Part shown: in pieces, positions 1 through 5,451 of the stretch
How the letters are laid out: each line of letters begins with the position of its first letter
How positions within the stretch are numbered: the stretch's first letter is position 1
From: an uncultured beta proteobacterium
GTDB taxonomy: Bacteria > Pseudomonadota > Gammaproteobacteria > Burkholderiales > Burkholderiaceae_C
Direction: 5' to 3'
NCBI GenBank assembly: GCA_903944555.1
Contig: CAJASG010000501.1
Location: 1-5,566, forward strand
DNA length: 5,566 nt
Program-made: the position numbers and the translations under genes
Notes under the pieces: model-generated
What the model was told of the DNA's origin: nothing
Databases searched by the model: none
What the model saw: only the letters and a program-made list of their open reading frames with translations

Positions 1-549
1 GACGTACCCCGGCTCGGTGTTGGTCCAGTGGAACTGCACCGTGTGCCGCAGCATCAGGCCCGCATCCGCACAGGCGGCTGCATCGGTGTCCCCGGCAAAC
101 AGCAGGTGCAGGGACGACAGCCCGGATTGTTCACACCACCGCAGCAGCGCGCGTACCAAAGCTGCGCGGGCAGGGGCATCGCGGGCCAGCAGACGGGCCC
201 CCGGCACGGGGGTGAAGGGTACGGCTACCACCGCCTTGGGGTAGTAGGGCACACCGTGTTGCTGGTAGGCGTTGGCCCAGGCCCAGTCGAACACATATTC
301 GCCGTAGGAGTGGCTTTTGACGTAAATGGCGCAGGCCGCCACCAGCGCGCCGTTGGACTCCAGTGTGATGAAATGCGGCGCCCACCCGGTGGCCGCGCAG
401 GCGCTGCCGCTGTGGTGCAAGGCCGCCAGGTAGGCGTGGCGCATGAAGGGGCTGCTCAGCGCTTGGGCGTCCAGCAGGGCGTCCCAGGCGGCGGGATTCA
501 CCTCCAGCGGCGATGTGTATACCCGGGTGACATAATTGGTGTCATCCAT
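1..549 (-). CDS. DUF482 / COG3146 FemAB-like N-acyltransferase (C-terminus outside window)
   Basis: The reading frame stays open from an ATG at 549 to the left edge, giving 183 codons of a family usually about 370-400 residues long, so roughly the N-terminal half is present. It matches my knowledge of the DUF482 (FemAB_like, 'predicted N-acyltransferase') family. SSPFMRHAYLAAL lies at residues 32-44, KSHSYGEYVFD at 78-88, a WAWANAY block at 89-95, YYPK at 102-105, VPFTPVPGARLL at 110-121, and a VQFHW motif at 171-175. The last usually opens the second GNAT-like half. No signal peptide is visible, so it is probably cytosolic. The fold suggests transfer of an acyl or aminoacyl group, but the substrate is unknown, and the 'peptidoglycan biosynthesis/recognition' label sometimes attached to the family is not proven. 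The gene diverges from nadE across a 62-bp gap. An AGGG lies about 8 nt before the ATG. The family call is firm; the function is not. Confidence 0.88.
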   Translation of the reverse strand, partial: MDDTNYVTRVYTSPLEVNPAAWDALLDAQALSSPFMRHAYLAALHHSGSACAATGWAPHFITLESNGALVAACAIYVKSHSYGEYVFDWAWANAYQQHGVPYYPKAVVAVPFTPVPGARLLARDAPARAALVRALLRWCEQSGLSSLHLLFAGDTDAAACADAGLMLRHTVQFHWTNTEPGYV

Positions 550-568
550 GGTGCGCGCCCTGCGCAAT

Positions 569-589
569 GGCGGCGCTTGCAGTGCCGCC
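569..589. promoter_or_regulatory. Hairpin in the divergent DUF482/nadE intergenic region
   Basis: GGCGGCGCT at 569-577 pairs with AGTGCCGCC at 581-589 around a 3-nt TGC loop. Nine positions pair, one of them a G-U wobble in plus-strand RNA. In minus-strand RNA that position becomes an A-C mismatch, so the structure is stronger in the nadE direction. It ends 22 nt before the chosen nadE ATG and 19 nt before the DUF482 ATG, so it could be a 5'-leader hairpin or a protein-binding palindrome. There is no T-tract after it on either strand, so a simple terminator is unlikely. I see no convincing -35/-10 pair in this gap. Confidence 0.4.
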
Positions 590-611
590 GCTAACGAAAT
601 TTGGCTGGTTC

Positions 612-2288
612 ATGACTCTCAAACTGTGTATTGCGCAACTCAACTTCTTTGTTGGTGATCTGGACGGCAACGTCAAAAAGATTGTCGATGCGGCGCATAC
701 CGCCTATGCCGACGGTGCCCGCCTGTTACTGACGCCGGAACTGTCGATTTGTGGCTACGCCGCTGAAGATCTGTTTTTGCGCCCCGCGTTTGTCGCGGCC
801 TGCAATGATGCCGTGAAAGCAGTGGCCCAGCAGCTGGCCGGGTTAAAAGACATGACCGTGGTGGTGGGCCACCCCACCGGTGGCGACAGCCGCACCCGCT
901 CAGTGGCGGTGCAGCGCCGTCTCAACGCGGCCAGCGTGCTGCGCGAAGGGCAGGTGGTCGCCACCTACGCCAAGCGCGAGCTGCCCAACTACCAGGTGTT
1001 TGATGAGCGGCGCTATTTCACCCCCGGGGATGGCGTGTGTGTGTTTGAGGCCGGCGAGGCCGGGGCGCGTATCCGGGTGGGATTGCTGATTTGCGAGGAC
1101 GCCTGGTTTGAAGAACCCGCCCGCCTGGCCCAGGAGGCCGGGGCGCAAATGCTGGCGGTCATCAATGCCTCGCCGTTTCATGTGGGTAAGGGGTATGAGC
1201 GCGAGGAGATGATGCGCCAGCGGGTGCAGGCCGTGGGGCTGCCACTGGTCTATGCCCATCTGGTCGGTGGGCAGGACGAGGTAGTGTTTGAAGGTCACTC
1301 GTTTATTTTGAACGCTGACGGAACGGTGGCCGGGCGGGCCCCAAGTTTCAGGGAAAATCTGTTTCAAGCCCTTATAGAACCTGCGCAGGCAGCTATGAAT
1401 ATCGTAGCAAAAGTGGAGCCTATCCGCACCCCCGAGGCTGACCTGTGGGACGCCTTGGTGCTGGGCGTGCGGGACTATGTGGGCAAGAACGGTTTCCCCG
1501 GCGTCTTGCTCGGCCTGTCGGGCGGGATTGATTCGGCCTTGGTGCTGGCCGTTGCGGTGGATGCGCTGGGGCCAGACAAAGTGCGTACCGTGATGATGCC
1601 GTCGCCCTACACCGCCGACATCAGCTGGATTGACGCCCGCGACATGGCGAGCCGCATGGGTGTGCGCTACGACGAGATTTCCATCGTGCCGCAGTTCGAG
1701 GCCTTCAAAGCCGCGCTGGCGCACGATTTTGCCGGTTTGCCCGAAGACACCACCGAAGAAAACATCCAGGCCCGTATTCGCGGCACCCTGTTGATGGCGC
1801 TGAGCAACAAATTTGGCAGCATTGTGCTGACCACCGGCAACAAGTCCGAAATGGCAACGGGCTATTGCACCTTGTACGGCGACATGGCCGGCGGCTTTGC
1901 CGTGATCAAGGACCTGGCCAAAACCCTGGTGTTCAAGCTGGCCCGTTGGCGCAATGCGCATGACCCCTACGGCACCTGCAGCAGTCCCATCCCCGAACGC
2001 ATCATCACCCGCCCCCCTAGCGCCGAGTTGCGCCCGGATCAAACCGACCAGGACAGCCTGCCGCCCTACGAGGTACTGGATGCGATTTTGGAGCGCTACA
2101 TGGAAAACGACCAAAGTATCGAGTCCATCGTGGCGGCGGGCTTCGCGTTTGCGGATGTGGACAAGGTCACCCGACTCATTAAAATCAACGAATACAAGCG
2201 CCGACAGGCCCCGGTAGGGATTCGAGTGACCCACCGCAGCTTTGGCAAGGATTGGCGTTATCCTATAACCAGTCGTTTTCGCGCTTAA
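612..2288 (+). CDS. nadE: Glutamine-dependent NAD+ synthetase
   Basis: The 558-residue two-domain enzyme amidates deamido-NAD+ (nicotinate adenine dinucleotide) to NAD+, using ATP and ammonia released from glutamine; it is the last step of NAD synthesis in the cytosol. Residues 1 to about 255 form a nitrilase-type glutaminase with the expected triad: E43 in TPELSICGY, K121 in AKRELPNY and C161 in LLICEDAW. Residues from about 275 onward form the synthetase, with the PP-loop SGGIDS at 303-308, TEENIQARIRG at 381-391, LTTGNKSEMATGY at 406-418 and ITRPPSAELRPDQTDQDSLP at 465-484. I chose ATG 612 over the in-frame ATG at 567 because MTLKLCIAQLNFFVGD is the normal family N-terminus and the 15 extra codons would run through a hairpin. 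No strong Shine-Dalgarno is visible. The interdomain linker carries a palindromic element (1364-1411). glnB follows after 29 bp, so cotranscription is likely. Confidence 0.96.
   Translation: MTLKLCIAQLNFFVGDLDGNVKKIVDAAHTAYADGARLLLTPELSICGYAAEDLFLRPAFVAACNDAVKAVAQQLAGLKDMTVVVGHPTGGDSRTRSVAVQRRLNAASVLREGQVVATYAKRELPNYQVFDERRYFTPGDGVCVFEAGEAGARIRVGLLICEDAWFEEPARLAQEAGAQMLAVINASPFHVGKGYEREEMMRQRVQAVGLPLVYAHLVGGQDEVVFEGHSFILNADGTVAGRAPSFRENLFQALIEPAQAAMNIVAKVEPIRTPEADLWDALVLGVRDYVGKNGFPGVLLGLSGGIDSALVLAVAVDALGPDKVRTVMMPSPYTADISWIDARDMASRMGVRYDEISIVPQFEAFKAALAHDFAGLPEDTTEENIQARIRGTLLMALSNKFGSIVLTTGNKSEMATGYCTLYGDMAGGFAVIKDLAKTLVFKLARWRNAHDPYGTCSSPIPERIITRPPSAELRPDQTDQDSLPPYEVLDAILERYMENDQSIESIVAAGFAFADVDKVTRLIKINEYKRRQAPVGIRVTHRSFGKDWRYPITSRFRA
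1364..1411. repeat. Palindromic repeat-like element in the nadE interdomain linker
   Basis: Two inverted repeats lie back to back. CCTGCGCAGG at 1380-1389 is a perfect palindrome. GCTATG at 1392-1397 pairs with CGTAGC at 1403-1408 around a 5-nt loop, with one G-U. The stretch is visibly more AT-rich than the flanking nadE sequence and encodes the low-constraint linker around residues 252-267. Read on the minus strand, the order ATAGCTGCCTGCGCA followed by TATAAGGGCTTGA resembles short dispersed palindromic repeats that I recall from Comamonadaceae genomes. That resemblance is from memory and untested, and only one copy is present in this window. Confidence 0.4.
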
Positions 2289-2305
2289 AGCGCTGTCCCC
2301 ACTGA

Positions 2306-2656
<351 letters not shown>

Positions 2657-2665
2657 GAGTAGTTC

Positions 2666-2688
2666 AGTCCACCCGCAACGGGTGGACT
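2666..2688. terminator. Hairpin between converging genes, probable bidirectional terminator
   Basis: AGTCCACCCG (2666-2675) and CGGGTGGACT (2679-2688) form a perfect 10-bp stem with a CAA loop. It begins 9 nt after the glnB stop, and its right arm contains two bases of the stop codon (2687-2689) of the leftward LOG-type gene. The stem is GC-rich, but the following T-tract is short on the plus side (ATTT) and absent on the minus side. Termination may therefore be partial or factor-assisted, and the hairpin may also protect the 3' ends of both mRNAs. Confidence 0.7.
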
Positions 2689-3274
2689 AGATTTGGTCGA
2701 GGCGGGGTGCACAAGTCAGTCCCGCCGATTGCACCAGCTCACGCAGGAGTGCCTCCGGTGCGTCGGAGATGTTGACCAAGCCCATTTGCCAGTCTCCCAG
2801 AAACTCCTGCGACACCGAAGTGGCCATGAAGTCGAGCAGGCCCTGGTAGTAGTCCGCGGTGTTCAAAATCCCAATGGGTTTGTCGTGGTAGCCCAGTTGC
2901 CGCCAGGTCCAGACTTCAAACAACTCCTCCAGCGTGCCGATGCCCCCGGGCAAGGCCAGAAACGCATCGGATTTCTCCGCCATCATGCGCTTGCGCTCGT
3001 GCATGGTGTCCACGATGTGCAACTCGGTGCAGCCATGGTGGGCCCATTCCTTGTCCACCAGCGCCTTGGGGATGATGCCGATCACGCGGCCTCCTGCTTC
3101 CAGCACGGCGTTGGCAGTGATGCCCATCAAGCCGCCGGTGCCCCCGCCGTACACCAACTGCCCGTTGTGCCTGGCGATCCATTGGCCGACGCGGCGTGCC
3201 GCATCCGCATAGGCGGGGTTGCTGCCCGGGCGCGAGCCGCAGTACACACATAGCGAGAAGGCCGGGGCGGTCAT
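2687..3274 (-). CDS. LOG family nucleotide 5'-monophosphate phosphoribohydrolase (TIGR00730)
   Basis: The 195-residue Rossmann-fold protein belongs to the family once misannotated as 'lysine decarboxylase'. Known LOG members cleave cytokinin riboside 5'-monophosphates, and some bacterial ones act on AMP or other nucleotides, giving free base plus ribose 5-phosphate. Visible motifs are LCVYCGSRPG at residues 8-17, YGGGTGGLMG at 42-51, MHERKRMM at 91-98 with the conserved arginine, and PGGIGTLEE at 109-117 with the catalytic-type glutamate E117. There is no export signal, so it is cytosolic. The ATG at 3274 overlaps the dgkA stop as ATGA (3271-3274) and lacks its own Shine-Dalgarno, which implies translational coupling. 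A longer frame reaches 3382 but would overlap dgkA by about 110 bp and lacks family similarity. The family is secure; whether the natural substrate is a cytokinin or a housekeeping nucleotide cannot be told. Confidence 0.92.
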   Translation of the reverse strand: MTAPAFSLCVYCGSRPGSNPAYADAARRVGQWIARHNGQLVYGGGTGGLMGITANAVLEAGGRVIGIIPKALVDKEWAHHGCTELHIVDTMHERKRMMAEKSDAFLALPGGIGTLEELFEVWTWRQLGYHDKPIGILNTADYYQGLLDFMATSVSQEFLGDWQMGLVNISDAPEALLRELVQSAGLTCAPRLDQI

Positions 3275-3696
3275 GCAAAGCGGTGGAAAAGGGCTGCACC
3301 CCAGATGCCGATGCTCAACAGCAAGCTCAGCAAGACGGCGGCGCTGCCCATGTCTTTGGCGCGTTTGGACAGGTCGTGCCATTCCGGGCCAATGCGGTCA
3401 ATGGCCGTTTCAACGGCGGTATTGAGTAACTCGACCACCATGACCGCAATGATGCTGCCCGCGAGCAGTGCGGTCTCTACCCAGTTGCGACCTAGCCACA
3501 GGGACAATGGGATGAGGAGCATCGCAGCCAGGCTTTCCTGTCGAAACGCGGTTTCATTCCAGCCAGCACGCAAACCTGCCATGGAATACCCCGTGGCATG
3601 CCACATGCGGTTCAGCCCTGTGCGGTCTTTTTGGGGGTTGACTGGTTGGTTGATGGCTGGCCGAGACTTTGCGGCGATGTTATTGGGCAAAGTCAT
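3271..3696 (-). CDS. dgkA: Diacylglycerol kinase, prokaryotic integral-membrane type
   Basis: The 141-residue inner-membrane protein phosphorylates diacylglycerol to phosphatidic acid with ATP, recycling lipid left over from periplasmic glycan or lipopolysaccharide modification. It aligns well with E. coli DgkA: ATGYSMAGLRAGWNETAFRQE-like N-part at residues 34-54 (N47, E48), VVELLNTAVETAIDRIG at 87-103 with E89, N92 and E96 (E. coli E69, N72, E76), and SKRAKDMGSAAVLL at 110-123 with D115. Three hydrophobic segments fall near 55-70, 75-95 and 116-136. It is about 20 residues longer than the 122-residue E. coli enzyme because of a polar, basic N-terminal extension. The ATG at 3696 overlaps the upstream RDD gene stop (ATGA, 3693-3696), which supports this start over M31. 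The stop overlaps the start of the LOG-type gene. Confidence 0.94.
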   Translation of the reverse strand: MTLPNNIAAKSRPAINQPVNPQKDRTGLNRMWHATGYSMAGLRAGWNETAFRQESLAAMLLIPLSLWLGRNWVETALLAGSIIAVMVVELLNTAVETAIDRIGPEWHDLSKRAKDMGSAAVLLSLLLSIGIWGAALFHRFA

Positions 3697-4187
3697 CGGC
3701 TTAACGGGTGTGAAACCACGAGGCGGGTGCCTGCCAGTGCATCGTGCCAAAACTGCTTGTCAGGATGAAAGCGGCTCAACAGTGCCCAGACGGCGACCCA
3801 GCCAGCAATCAAAACGGCTGATTCGGGTCCACTGAGGTGAAATGGGAAGAGGGCTGCCAGTGGTGGCAAGAACCAGAGCCAACTGAGGCAATATCGGACC
3901 AGCGCACGGGCTTGTGAAATCGCCATGCCGTCACGCCCCACTACCCGGATATTCCAGGTTTTCATGGCCAGTGTTTGGCCTTTGGCCCAAAACCACACGA
4001 AATAGATACCAAAGACGACAAAGAGAAAGGCTTGCAGAGCGTTGCGATTGTCCATGGCATTTCTGGTTTGGCTGAGGGTGCCAAACAGGTATCCCGAGAT
4101 AAAGACCACGCCAAACATCAGCATGCCTTCGTACATCCAGCAGGCCATGCGTGTCCACAAGCCGGGGGTTTTCAATTCATTCTGCAT
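3693..4187 (-). CDS. RDD family integral membrane protein
   Basis: This is a 164-residue protein with four likely membrane segments, near residues 17-37, 50-68, 97-117 and 122-138. Family hallmarks are LWTRMACWMYEGML at 10-23 holding the first conserved arginine, the cytosolic loop KGQTLAMKTWNIRVVGRDG at 69-87, and the C-terminal FWHDALAGTRLV at 147-158 with the conserved aspartate D149. The aspartate normally seen in the first helix is a glutamate here (E20). RDD proteins have no uniform function; a few are implicated in ion or small-molecule transport, so I assign none. I chose ATG 4187 over the in-frame ATG at 4244 because the family normally starts just before this first helix, and a possible -10 box lies between the two. 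The stop overlaps the dgkA start, so the two are probably coupled. Confidence 0.88.
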   Translation of the reverse strand: MQNELKTPGLWTRMACWMYEGMLMFGVVFISGYLFGTLSQTRNAMDNRNALQAFLFVVFGIYFVWFWAKGQTLAMKTWNIRVVGRDGMAISQARALVRYCLSWLWFLPPLAALFPFHLSGPESAVLIAGWVAVWALLSRFHPDKQFWHDALAGTRLVVSHPLSR

Positions 4188-4219
4188 TCTGTGGGATGGG
4201 CCAGTTGGAGCGACCACGC

Positions 4220-4248
4220 ATTGTAGGTGGCCACTAGACGGCATTGAA
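4220..4248 (-). promoter_or_regulatory. Weak candidate promoter for the RDD-dgkA-LOG genes
   Basis: In the 83-bp gap after the DUF3106 gene, the minus strand shows TACAAT (4225-4220, five of six consensus bases) preceded by a 17-bp spacer and TTCAAT (4248-4243, three of six). Transcription would start near 4212, about 25 nt before the chosen RDD start. It could give the three downstream genes sigma-independent expression. The -35 is poor, so this is only a candidate. Confidence 0.25.
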
Positions 4249-4270
4249 AGCTGAAATTCAGTGGACGAAG

Positions 4271-5002
4271 TCAGTTCTTCAGTGCCGGTGCGGCTGGCGT
4301 GCGGGCTGGTGCGAGTGGGAGCAAGGTTTTGCGATCAATCCCTTGTTGTTTGGACATCTCCAGTTCGCGTAATGGCTGGGGTGTGTTGCGCGTGACGGGA
4401 ACCACGGTCAGTTTCTCGGGGGAGACGGGTTTTACGGTTGCCGCCGCTCCGGCGCGCTTGACTGCAGCACCTTCAGCTAGCTTTTGTCGTTCTTCTGGGC
4501 TTAAGGCCTTGTAGGCCTCCCAATTTGACGCGCGGTCTGGAACCGGAAGTTTTTTGGTTTCCACAAAATTGAGGCGGGCACGCTCCCGCTCTCGCGGTTT
4601 AAGTGCTGCCCATTCGGCCATGCGGCTGTGCAATGTAGCCTGCTCAGCGGGCGCCAGAGTAGGGTAGTTTTTAGCCAGCGCGATCCATTTGCGGCGGTGA
4701 CCATCGCTCAAGCCGTTCCACGCATTGGCCAGTGGTTGAAGCGACTGTTTCTGCGTCGCAGTGAGGTCACTCCAGTTGGGCGTGAAAGAGACGGTGCTCA
4801 GCACTGCTTTTGGAATCGCTTGTGCTGGTGCCGGTACGGCTGCGGTAGCCGGCGCATTGCTTGTATCTGCAGTTTGGGCGTTGACTGGTGCATAGACGCC
4901 CAGCAGACAAGCAAGACCTAACGCCAGCCGGGCAGTCCGGATAAATGCAGATTTAACAGCGGAAATAGTGGAATTTCCACCAAGTAATTCAATGGTTGCC
5001 AT
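4271..5002 (-). CDS. DUF3106 exported helical protein
   Basis: This 243-residue protein has an N-terminal signal peptide: basic residues K17-R25, a hydrophobic core LALGLACLLGVY at 26-37, and probable signal peptidase I cleavage after VNA (residue 42). An Ala/Pro-rich spacer (46-66) follows, then the DUF3106 core at about 75-178. The core shows four related motifs: LTATQ at 80-84, LAPAEQ at 116-121, LKPRER at 134-139 and LSPEER at 167-172, set among amphipathic, Trp- and Arg-rich helices (W77, W95, W106, W131, W161). The tail (180-243) is Pro/Ala/Lys-rich and likely disordered. Periplasmic location is inferred from the signal peptide. The motif pattern recalls Spy/CpxP/CnrX-type LTxxQ proteins, but homology is unproven. 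It starts 17 nt after the DUF3619 stop, without a clear Shine-Dalgarno, and is probably cotranscribed with the sigma factor. Its function is not known to me. Confidence 0.86.
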   Translation of the reverse strand: MATIELLGGNSTISAVKSAFIRTARLALGLACLLGVYAPVNAQTADTSNAPATAAVPAPAQAIPKAVLSTVSFTPNWSDLTATQKQSLQPLANAWNGLSDGHRRKWIALAKNYPTLAPAEQATLHSRMAEWAALKPRERERARLNFVETKKLPVPDRASNWEAYKALSPEERQKLAEGAAVKRAGAAATVKPVSPEKLTVVPVTRNTPQPLRELEMSKQQGIDRKTLLPLAPARTPAAPALKN

Positions 5003-5019
5003 GTAGCGGGTTCACGGAG

Positions 5020-5451
5020 TCAATCGCGAGGGTTGGTGCGCAAAAATTGTGCAAAACCTGGGTCTGTGTAAGCGTCCGGTGGGAGTTCGTCGGTCAGAAG
5101 TTGTGCATCAATATCGGCCAACTCTTTGACCCGATCATCCTCAGCCACAACGGCAATTGCTACCAGGCCTGCAATCAGTGCCAACAGGGGGAGCAAGGAT
5201 GCGATGCGGTTCCACAGGCTGCGGTCGTTGTCGCCCATGTGCAATGAAAGTACACCGCCACGGACTGATGTGCCGGACGCAAGCTGGGGTTTGACCACCT
5301 TGCGTTTCGATAGCGCTTGCATGCGTGCAGCCTTAAGGCGTTCGGAGATGTCGTGCGGAATACTGTCGGTTGATCCCGACAGGCGCTTGGCAATCATTTG
5401 TCCGAATTTATCCTCGTAGGCGTCTCTTTTCGATAAATTTAAGCTGGTCAT
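5020..5451 (-). CDS. DUF3619 single-pass membrane protein, candidate anti-sigma factor
   Basis: The 143-residue protein has a basic N-terminal region (1-80) containing FGQMIAKRL at 16-24 and ISERLKAARMQAL at 35-47, one hydrophobic segment at about 83-103 (IASLLPLLALIAGLVAIAVV), and an acidic, conserved C-terminal part with LADIDAQLLTDELPPDAYTD (111-130) and PGFAQFL (131-137). The last block identifies DUF3619. Basic residues before and acidic residues after the helix predict N-in, C-out in the inner membrane. The ATG overlaps the sigma factor stop as ATGA (5448-5451), with AAGGGA 8 nt upstream. A sigma gene directly followed by an overlapping single-pass membrane protein is the usual arrangement of ECF sigma/anti-sigma pairs, so an anti-sigma role is a reasonable inference. 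No ZAS zinc motif (HxxxCxxC) is present, and I know of no experimental proof. Confidence 0.88.
   Translation of the reverse strand: MTSLNLSKRDAYEDKFGQMIAKRLSGSTDSIPHDISERLKAARMQALSKRKVVKPQLASGTSVRGGVLSLHMGDNDRSLWNRIASLLPLLALIAGLVAIAVVAEDDRVKELADIDAQLLTDELPPDAYTDPGFAQFLRTNPRD

Noticed and set aside
28..594. Plus-strand open frame of 188 codons opposite the DUF482 gene
   Set aside because: The minus strand encodes a clear DUF482 protein over the same bases. The plus frame gives a low-complexity Gly/Arg/Val-rich product without a motif.
567..611. Upstream in-frame ATG for nadE adding 15 residues
   Set aside because: The family normally begins at the residue encoded at 612, the extra codons run through a hairpin, and the added residues show no similarity to NadE.
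900..2234. Long minus-strand open frame (444 codons) antisense to nadE
   Set aside because: It runs opposite a fully conserved nadE, its translation is rich in His, Gln, Gly and Arg with no recognisable domain, and it is explained by the GC-rich third positions of nadE.
2281..2293. Short palindrome GCGCTT-A-AAGCGC across the nadE stop codon
   Set aside because: Six-base arms with a 1-nt centre cannot form a normal hairpin and no T-tract follows. It is more likely chance than an operator or terminator.
2693..3253. Plus-strand open frame of 186 codons opposite the LOG-type gene
   Set aside because: It is a shadow of the LOG-type frame, which has intact family motifs; the plus translation has none.
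4188..4244. Upstream in-frame ATG for the RDD gene adding 19 residues
   Set aside because: The added residues are not typical of the family, no ribosome-binding site precedes it, and a possible -10 box lies downstream of it.
4251..4261. Palindrome CTGAA-A-TTCAG after the DUF3106 gene
   Set aside because: The arms are only 5 bp with no T-tract; too weak to call a terminator or operator.
4903..4911. Possible lipobox cysteine (C32) in the DUF3106 signal peptide
   Set aside because: The residues before the cysteine (G29, L30, A31) lack the required Leu/Val/Ile at -3, and the following residue is Leu. A signal peptidase I site after residue 42 fits better.
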